Origin: Gammaproteobacteria bacterium
Lineage (GTDB): Bacteria > Pseudomonadota > Gammaproteobacteria > UBA4575
Length of the DNA stretch: 15,938 bases
Reading direction: 5' to 3'
NCBI GenBank assembly: GCA_028281205.1
Contig: JANQKJ010000315.1
Location: 1 to 15,938, forward strand
In this document: in pieces, positions 1 through 4,979 of the stretch
Position numbering within the stretch: position 1 is the stretch's first letter
How the letters are laid out: each line of letters begins with the position of its first letter
Made by a program: the position numbers and the translations under genes
The notes under the pieces: generated by a model
Databases searched by the model: none
The model's input: the letters and a program-made list of their open reading frames with translations, nothing else
What the model was told of the DNA's origin: nothing

Positions 1-980
1 TGCCTTTTTTCGAGCCTATATTGTGGGCTATTACCCTGGCTGTATTGTTCAGACCTGTACAAAACTTCATTCTTGCGCGCTTCAAACAGCGTGAAAATCT
101 TGCCTCGCTGCTGACATTATTAATCATACTCTTTGCGGTGATTGTGCCCGCATTGTCATTGTCTATTGCCGTTGGTAAAGAAGGAGTCTCCTTATATCAA
201 TCCATCACGAGTGGTGAAATTGATTTATCAGGCCCGATTAGCTGGGCACAAGCAAGCTGGCCATCCTTAGTCGAACGCGCAGAGTCTGTGGGAGTGAATA
301 TTGAAGCAATCAAACAAAAACTTTCTTCATCTGCACTTCAGGGTAGCCAATGGGCAATGTCACATATTTTTACTATCGGCCAAAATACTCTTAGTTTTGG
401 TATTATGTTTTTCTTAATGCTGTACTTATTATTCTTCTTTTTGCGTGACGGCAAAAAGATGATTGAAATCATAATTCACACCTTGCCCATAGGTGATGAA
501 AGTGAACGTATATTATTAGCAAAGTTTGCAGAAGTCTCACGTGCCACCATTAAAGGAACACTCGTAGTTGGAATTGTGCAAGGAACAATAGGAGGTATTA
601 CTCTTTCTTTACTTGGCATTGAGTCAGCAATTTTCTGGGGCGTAGTGATGATACTACTATCCATTCTGCCTGCAATTGGCTCGGCCTTAGTGTGGCTACC
701 TGCCGCAATTTATCTGATTACCAGCGGCATGATAATTAAAGGCATCATATTAATTGCTGTAGGCGTATTTATTATTGGCACTATAGACAATATTTTACGC
801 CCAATTCTAGTTGGCAGAGATACTAAAATGCCAGATTACCTGATCCTATTAAGCACATTAGGGGGTATCGCATTAATAGGTATTTCCGGATTTGTGCTAG
901 GCCCAGTGATCGCAGCATTTTTCTTAGCTGTATGGACTATATTTGCCAATGATTACAATATAGAGAATATTAACAAGTAA
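1..980 (+). CDS. PerM / AI-2E family transporter (5' end cut by window)
   Basis: This is a polytopic inner-membrane protein of the PerM/YdiK/AI-2E transporter family, whose members export small molecules or act as ion antiporters; the substrate cannot be read from sequence. The frame is open from base 3 with no upstream stop, and the residues before the first possible TTG start (base 21) read PFFEPIL, as in the family's first membrane helix, so the true start lies outside the window. About 325 residues are visible against a usual 340-360. Hydrophobic segments lie near both ends, with the soluble helical region (around SWAQASWPSLVERAE) in the first half. The typical C-terminal GRDTKMPDYLILLSTLGG stretch and the following GFVLGPVIAAF helix are present. 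The gene converges on the uracil-DNA glycosylase gene and their 3' ends overlap by 11 bases. Family assignment is confident; function is not. Confidence 0.88.
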   Translation, partial: PFFEPILWAITLAVLFRPVQNFILARFKQRENLASLLTLLIILFAVIVPALSLSIAVGKEGVSLYQSITSGEIDLSGPISWAQASWPSLVERAESVGVNIEAIKQKLSSSALQGSQWAMSHIFTIGQNTLSFGIMFFLMLYLLFFFLRDGKKMIEIIIHTLPIGDESERILLAKFAEVSRATIKGTLVVGIVQGTIGGITLSLLGIESAIFWGVVMILLSILPAIGSALVWLPAAIYLITSGMIIKGIILIAVGVFIIGTIDNILRPILVGRDTKMPDYLILLSTLGGIALIGISGFVLGPVIAAFFLAVWTIFANDYNIENINK

Positions 981-1557
981 GTTTTTTTACGCGTCTCTTT
1001 AATACCGGTATAACATCACGCTCAAACCATGCGTTTTTCTTTAACCAAAGCTTATTCCTTGGAGAAGGATGAGGCATTGGTAAATAACGTGGCGAGTATT
1101 GTTTCCAGGCTTTAACTGTCTCCGTAAGGTTAGACTTGCGTTCAGATTGCAAATAATACTTTTGTGCATACATACCTATTAATAACACCAGTTCTATTTG
1201 CGGCATCAATGCCAATAATGATGCGTGCCACTGAGGAGCACATTCTGGCCGTGGCGGCAAATCACCTGATTTACCTTTACCCGGATAGCAAAAGCCCATA
1301 GGCATAATAGCTATCTTTTCAATATTATAAAAAACGTCTCTATCAATACCCATCCATTCACGCAGTTTGTTTCCACTGGCATCATTCCAGGAAATACTTG
1401 TTTCGTGTACTTTTGTGCCAGGCGCCTGGCCAATAATTAAGATTTTAGCTGTTCTTGACGGGCGAACAATTGGGTTAGGTTCAAACGGAAGCGAGTGCTC
1501 ACATAATTTACACGAGTGAATAGTAGATGTAAGACGTTGTAATTTTTGCTGAGACAT
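970..1557 (-). CDS. Uracil-DNA glycosylase family protein (family 4-like, probable Fe-S)
   Basis: This 195-residue protein is of the uracil-DNA glycosylase superfamily (COG1573-like), which removes uracil arising from cytosine deamination and so starts base-excision repair. Visible signatures are the glycosylase motif GQAPG at residues 43-47, followed by the DASGNKLREW stretch near 59-68, and the second catalytic motif HPSPRN at 163-168. Four cysteines, C16 and C19 near the N terminus and C90 and C106 in mid-protein, are spaced as in [4Fe-4S]-containing family-4 enzymes, so cluster binding is likely. The start is the ATG at 1555-1557. It overlaps the stop codon of the upstream gene by one base (TAATG), which implies translational coupling. 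I cannot tell from sequence alone whether it acts on uracil specifically or on other damaged bases. Confidence 0.85.
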   Translation of the reverse strand: MSQQKLQRLTSTIHSCKLCEHSLPFEPNPIVRPSRTAKILIIGQAPGTKVHETSISWNDASGNKLREWMGIDRDVFYNIEKIAIMPMGFCYPGKGKSGDLPPRPECAPQWHASLLALMPQIELVLLIGMYAQKYYLQSERKSNLTETVKAWKQYSPRYLPMPHPSPRNKLWLKKNAWFERDVIPVLKRRVKKLTC

Positions 1558-2003
1558 TATTTTTTCTTTCTACGCCGTCTCCCCTGGTAAGCAGCAACTT
1601 CCTGCATAATCACACTATAAGGTAATTGCTCAATAGTTTGGTATTTACTAATTGCCGTGGCTAACACTTGAAAAATATCTTGTTCACTTAGCGCTTCATT
1701 ATTCAACACTCTAAGCAATCCTTTAACCCCGCCATTTTGAATTTTGATTTCTGCATTATGGGGTAACTGCTCATCTACATTGACTTGTTGCAAAACAAAA
1801 CGCGCTTTTTCTCTCAATACTTGCATTAACTCAACACATAATTTTTGTGCCTGTGCAGAATTACATGAAACACCTTCTCGGTCTGCTAAATTAAACCTTT
1901 TTGCTTGTGAACAATTACATACTCGGGAATTAATAGCTTTTTCGTATACACAGCGGGTCGGATTAATATCCTGGTAAGCTGAGCGATACTCGGTTTCATC
2001 CAT
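1557..2003 (-). CDS. Conserved-looking cysteine-rich hypothetical protein
   Basis: This is a 148-residue soluble protein that I do not recognise as a named family. The N-terminal third holds five cysteines, C18, C29, C31, C47 and C56, with a CNC pair, a pattern suited to binding zinc or an iron-sulfur cluster. The middle (about 60-145) looks helical. The C terminus ends in a strongly basic run (GRRRRKKK) that could contact nucleic acid. It is the middle gene of a three-gene minus-strand set, 14 bases after the 79-residue gene and overlapping the glycosylase start by one base. The coupling suggests it is made with the glycosylase, so a role in DNA or RNA handling is possible, but this is inference only. 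No signal peptide or membrane segment is visible. Confidence 0.75.
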   Translation of the reverse strand: MDETEYRSAYQDINPTRCVYEKAINSRVCNCSQAKRFNLADREGVSCNSAQAQKLCVELMQVLREKARFVLQQVNVDEQLPHNAEIKIQNGGVKGLLRVLNNEALSEQDIFQVLATAISKYQTIEQLPYSVIMQEVAAYQGRRRRKKK

Positions 2004-2017
2004 TAGCTAATAGCTGC

Positions 2018-2257
2018 TTATTTTTCCCACTCACGCAATATAGGCGCATCACGATTCTCGGTCAGCTTTGCTTCTGCCATATCTTCATTGTCAGCAAACA
2101 TAATTTTGATGTCGCTGGCATCTTTTACTTCAAGTTCAGCGCGTAGATTACGCGCAAATGTTTTAGCTGCTTTATAATCAGAAAAGCCCTCTTTAAACTC
2201 CGCAGAGCGCACGGCACCGTTAGTACCCTTAGATAAATGAAATACATAATATGGCAT
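2018..2257 (-). CDS. Small conserved hypothetical protein (79 aa)
   Basis: This small soluble protein begins MPYYVFHL and ends in PILREWEK. From memory of similar gammaproteobacterial proteins, both ends look like those of a short conserved family of unknown function; I could not check this. I chose the ATG at 2255-2257. The reading frame extends upstream to a GTG at 2321-2323, giving 101 residues, but those extra residues look unlike the rest and the GTG has no good ribosome binding site. The ATG also lacks a clear one (AAGA-type bases only), so the start is moderately certain. The body is charged and helix-rich, with no cysteine in the 79-residue form. It leads the set of three minus-strand genes ending with the uracil-DNA glycosylase. 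Confidence 0.7.
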   Translation of the reverse strand: MPYYVFHLSKGTNGAVRSAEFKEGFSDYKAAKTFARNLRAELEVKDASDIKIMFADNEDMAEAKLTENRDAPILREWEK

Positions 2258-2377
2258 AGATCTATAGATAAAATTCTTGAAGACCCCATTAAAACACTGA
2301 TATTCAATATTGGAAATAACCACGTTGGATAATTTAGCTATATTATTTTGTAATTGTTAAACCTAACTAAAGCACTA

Positions 2378-2406
2378 TTGACACTACCCACGCAATTAAC
2401 AATAGT
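2378..2406 (+). promoter_or_regulatory. Candidate sigma-70 promoter of the Rieske gene
   Basis: A perfect TTGACA (2378-2383) is followed, after 17 bases, by AATAGT (2401-2406), which matches TATAAT at four of six positions. Transcription would begin around 2412-2414, at or next to the ATG, and no Shine-Dalgarno sequence precedes that ATG. The promoter call is inference from consensus only. Confidence 0.4.
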
Positions 2407-2412
2407 ACAGCC

Positions 2413-2739
2413 ATGGATAATGATTATAAATATGCCTGTTCGTTGAAAGAGGTTAAGCCAGGGACAACTAAAAAAGTCTGCTTCCCAGGCTACGCACCTA
2501 TTTTAATCGCAAATGTGGATGGAACAATTTATGCTGTTGATGATACCTGCACACATGAAGACTCGTCTTTATCGCTGGGTTGTCTTAAACAAGACAAAGT
2601 TAAATGTACCTTACACGGGAGCTGGTTTAGTGTTGTGACAGGCGAGCCGACAGAAGATCCTGCGGACGAACCACTGGAAAGATACTCTATATATTTACGT
2701 CATGATGAAATATGGATCAACCTGACACCCATCAGCTAA
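2413..2739 (+). CDS. Rieske [2Fe-2S] ferredoxin (NirD/BphF-like)
   Basis: This 108-residue protein is a single Rieske domain. The cluster ligands are in place: CTH at residues 46-48 (C46, H48) and CTLHGSWF at 65-72 (C65, H68), with a 16-residue loop between. The length and the lack of a signal peptide or membrane helix fit the soluble cytoplasmic Rieske ferredoxins, which pass single electrons to oxygenases or form small nitrite-reductase-like subunits. No oxygenase or nitrite reductase gene lies beside it, so its partner is unknown; the ferredoxin-NADP reductase 6.2 kb away could supply electrons, but that is speculative. The ATG start fits the family N terminus. No Shine-Dalgarno is visible, and a TTGACA-17-AATAGT promoter places the transcript start almost on the ATG. 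Extra cysteines C9, C23 and C57 are present. Confidence 0.9.
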   Translation: MDNDYKYACSLKEVKPGTTKKVCFPGYAPILIANVDGTIYAVDDTCTHEDSSLSLGCLKQDKVKCTLHGSWFSVVTGEPTEDPADEPLERYSIYLRHDEIWINLTPIS

Positions 2740-2849
2740 TACCCATATTACATATTATATAAACCACACTAATATTGTCTTAAAGTTCCTTGCTTGCACT
2801 TACTTGGTGTCATGCACTGAAATTGCGCGTTTATCTGTATTCTCACGAC

Positions 2850-2871
2850 GTTGAGTGGTAAACCACTCAAC
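2850..2871. promoter_or_regulatory. Perfect 10-bp-arm inverted repeat (possible enhancer-binding site)
   Basis: The arms GTTGAGTGGT (2850-2859) and ACCACTCAAC (2862-2871) are perfectly complementary and separated by AA. The centre lies about 115 bases before the predicted sigma-54 transcript start, within the usual range for a bacterial enhancer-binding protein dimer. Alternatively it is a terminator hairpin for the Rieske gene, which ends 110 bases upstream; it is followed by ATTTTCC, a poor T-tract. The inverted repeat is seen; its role is inferred. Confidence 0.55.
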
Positions 2872-2948
2872 ATTTTCCTGCTAAGTAAGATACTGAATCT
2901 ACATAGTTTGTATTTATCAATTAATTTTATACGAATTATTTAATACTT

Positions 2949-2965
2949 TTGGCATTTATTTTGCA
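2949..2965 (+). promoter_or_regulatory. Sigma-54 (RpoN) -24/-12 promoter
   Basis: TTGGCATTTATTTTGCA matches the consensus YTGGCAYRNNNNTTGCW at every defined position except the R. The invariant GG (2951-2952) and GC (2963-2964) are exactly ten bases apart. Transcription would begin near 2976, giving an untranslated leader of roughly 42 bases before the ATG at 3018, with a full AGGAGG ribosome binding site. No other site in the window matches this well. It is inferred from consensus only. Confidence 0.6.
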
Positions 2966-3017
2966 AATGTGTATTTAAACGAACCAAGTAAATGACCAAA
3001 ATCCACAAGGAGGTTTT

Positions 3018-3281
3018 ATGAAGTCATTAATGATTGGAACCACAATAAGTATATTGCTCTCGTTTAATGCATATGCATGTGAAGAAATGAAAACTACACA
3101 GGCGATTGTTGACTATGTATGTAATTACTCTTTAGTAAGTGATACACAGTGCCGAGTGTGGAAAGAAGATATGCGCCAAATGAATCACAACAACCAAATT
3201 ATTGTTGACTCATTTATTAGTTGGGATAAAAACCTAGAAGAACCAAGAAATATTATTGCAGAAAATATTTCCGAGCATTAG
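3018..3281 (+). CDS. Small secreted cysteine-containing protein, unknown function
   Basis: This is an 87-residue protein that I do not recognise. Residues 1-20 form a typical Sec signal peptide: K2, a hydrophobic core and AYA at the cleavage site, giving a mature chain of about 67 residues starting at C21. AYAC is a poor lipobox, so signal peptidase I cleavage is more likely than lipidation. The mature part has three cysteines (C21, C35, C45) and two tryptophans, and is acidic towards its C terminus. The start is well supported: AGGAGG (3008-3013) lies four bases before the ATG. A near-consensus sigma-54 promoter lies upstream, so expression probably answers to a specific signal through an enhancer-binding activator. 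It converges on soeC. A periplasmic stress, metal or nitrogen role is conceivable, but nothing in the sequence fixes it. Confidence 0.75.
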   Translation: MKSLMIGTTISILLSFNAYACEEMKTTQAIVDYVCNYSLVSDTQCRVWKEDMRQMNHNNQIIVDSFISWDKNLEEPRNIIAENISEH

Positions 3282-3287
3282 GTTATA

Positions 3288-3313
3288 TAACTAAAGGCTT
3301 AGCCGATTAGTTA
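3288..3313. terminator. Possible bidirectional hairpin between convergent genes
   Basis: The arms TAACTAA (3288-3294) and TTAGTTA (3307-3313) enclose a second small stem, GGC/GCC (3296-3298 and 3302-3304), with a TTA loop. The structure fills the short gap between the secreted-protein gene and soeC and could stop transcription from both sides. No strong T-tract follows in either direction, so this is tentative. Confidence 0.35.
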
Positions 3314-3320
3314 ATATACA

Positions 3321-4259
3321 TTAGCATTGTTGTGCGCCGTGGTAGAGATTAACTACATGGCGCGCTTCTGCAAAAAACAACCAGCGCTCAATTATTACAC
3401 CTGTAAAGGCACTAGCTACAGCAATAGTGACTGCGGTAGCAACAGGCATCATATTAATACCCACCCAAAGAACTAATGCGGGCACTGCAAATGCAAATAA
3501 TAAAACCATCCAGCGTAATAGTATCAAACGTGCGCGTGCCACTTGATAACCAAACTCGTCAGTTAGAAACGTGCCTGCAGTATGTCCCACATCCAATAAA
3601 CGCACCATACTGCGTGTGAATGCAGTTGCTGTGTTAATAGTTGGACCAGCAGGCGAACCAATCCAAAAGAAGTAGACAATCTTAGCTGTCGCTGCAATAC
3701 CAATAAGGTATGTTGCATTAATAATAAGATTTATTGTCGCTGCGGTGTACATCGAGGCCAATAATAAAAATACAAGTCCACCCAACATAACACCAAGTAG
3801 AATATAATTTACTGGTGTCAAGGCATTATGCCACTGCCGAATAGTTTTCAAGCACGCATATATCATCCCAGTAGTAAAGACAGTTGCAATCGCCCATAGT
3901 GCAGTGAACACTGAAATAGCAACTAACCAATTATAACTATCGACACCCTTCCAGACTGTTAGCATGTATATACCTGCAATTGGATAAAACAATACCGCTA
4001 ACAAACCTTCACGCGCTAACCATGAAGTTCTTATCCGGCTGAATGCACGCCAGGCATTTTTAGGATTAGCCAAATGGAATGTTGAAGAAATTAAACCCAT
4101 GGTAATTAGTGCCAATGCAATTGCACTTGCGGTCAATACACCTTGACTACCTAACGCGTTATGCGGGTTGATAGCATTATATAAGCAAGTAATTGCAAAC
4201 AAGCCGTAGCCTGCTCCTGATGTGACAGTAAAAAAAATAACAGAAATTGCTGGGTGCAT
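3321..4259 (-). CDS. soeC: Sulfite dehydrogenase membrane anchor subunit SoeC (DmsC family)
   Basis: This 312-residue integral membrane protein of the DmsC family (COG3302-like) anchors the molybdoenzyme to the inner membrane and is expected to pass its electrons to quinone. About eight hydrophobic helices can be read. The first begins at HPAISVIFF, and the STFHLANPKNAWRAF loop near residues 59-73 is characteristic of DmsC-type anchors, with a histidine in a likely quinone-side position. It is the last gene of the soe operon, starting 21 bases after soeB. AAGGAAG lies upstream of its ATG at a usual distance. The length fits the family (about 280-330). By itself it could be a DMSO-reductase anchor; the assignment as SoeC rests on its Tat-less partners and the general sulfur-oxidiser context. 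Confidence 0.82.
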   Translation of the reverse strand: MHPAISVIFFTVTSGAGYGLFAITCLYNAINPHNALGSQGVLTASAIALALITMGLISSTFHLANPKNAWRAFSRIRTSWLAREGLLAVLFYPIAGIYMLTVWKGVDSYNWLVAISVFTALWAIATVFTTGMIYACLKTIRQWHNALTPVNYILLGVMLGGLVFLLLASMYTAATINLIINATYLIGIAATAKIVYFFWIGSPAGPTINTATAFTRSMVRLLDVGHTAGTFLTDEFGYQVARARLILLRWMVLLFAFAVPALVLWVGINMMPVATAVTIAVASAFTGVIIERWLFFAEARHVVNLYHGAQQC

Positions 4260-4280
4260 CGGTCTTCCTTGATGTGCTTT

Positions 4281-4973
4281 TTATCTTGCGACTATACGGT
4301 TAACCCAATCCTTCACCTTGGAAATTGGGTTAGTTTCATTCATATAAGTCTCTACATGCTTTTTAGAGCGTGGCGGTAAATATTTATTCACTGGCTCATA
4401 TCCCAGTTCAGGCATTAAAGCGCTGCCATCGCGCTCGCGAGTAATAACAGAGACTTCTGAATTAGGGTCATCAAAATCGCCAAAGTAACGCGCATGAGCA
4501 GGGCATGTCATTACACATGCAGGCTTACGCTCATCTTCAGGCAAGTTTTGATCATAAATTCGGTCAACGCATAAAGTGCATTTTTTCATAACACCGTCTT
4601 CACGGTCTAGTTCACGCGCACCATAGGGGCAGGCCCAAGCACAGTAGTTACAACCCATGCATTTATCCTGGTCAACCAGCACAATGCCATCTTCTTCCCG
4701 TTTGTAAGAAGCACCGGTAGGACACACAGTGACACATGCGGCATCATCACAATGCATACATGACATAGGAAAGTGCACTGTTTTACTATTTGGATAGTCA
4801 CCCACTTCATAGTTACGAATGCGGTTAAACCAAACACCGGTTGGGTCTTTGCCATAAGGTTCAAAGTCAGTTAACGGGCCCGTGGTTCCGGATGTATTCC
4901 ATTGTTTGCACGCAACGGCACAGGCATTGCAGCCTACACATGTATCTAAATCTATAACCAATCCTAGTTTCAT
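4281..4973 (-). CDS. soeB: Sulfite dehydrogenase iron-sulfur subunit SoeB
   Basis: This 230-residue ferredoxin-like subunit carries sixteen cysteines in four groups: C12/C15/C18/C22, C72/C75/C80/C84, C105/C108/C111/C115 and C132/C135/C153/C157. They should hold four [4Fe-4S] clusters that relay electrons from the molybdenum subunit to the membrane anchor. The family layout is that of DmsB, PhsB and NrfC. There is no Tat or Sec signal, so it works on the cytoplasmic face. The ATG lies six bases after the soeA stop. AAGGAAA at the very end of soeA serves as its ribosome binding site, so expression of the two is closely linked. The C-terminal tail after residue 160 (GDFDDPNSE, then PPRSKKHVETYMNET) is typical of this subunit. 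The molecular type is very secure; the exact substrate is inferred. Confidence 0.9.
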   Translation of the reverse strand: MKLGLVIDLDTCVGCNACAVACKQWNTSGTTGPLTDFEPYGKDPTGVWFNRIRNYEVGDYPNSKTVHFPMSCMHCDDAACVTVCPTGASYKREEDGIVLVDQDKCMGCNYCAWACPYGARELDREDGVMKKCTLCVDRIYDQNLPEDERKPACVMTCPAHARYFGDFDDPNSEVSVITRERDGSALMPELGYEPVNKYLPPRSKKHVETYMNETNPISKVKDWVNRIVAR

Positions 4974-4979
4974 GCTGCA

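Noticed and set aside
2258..2323. N-terminal extension of the 79-residue protein to a GTG at 2321-2323
   Set aside because: The extra residues do not look like the family N terminus, which begins MPYY, and the GTG has no Shine-Dalgarno.
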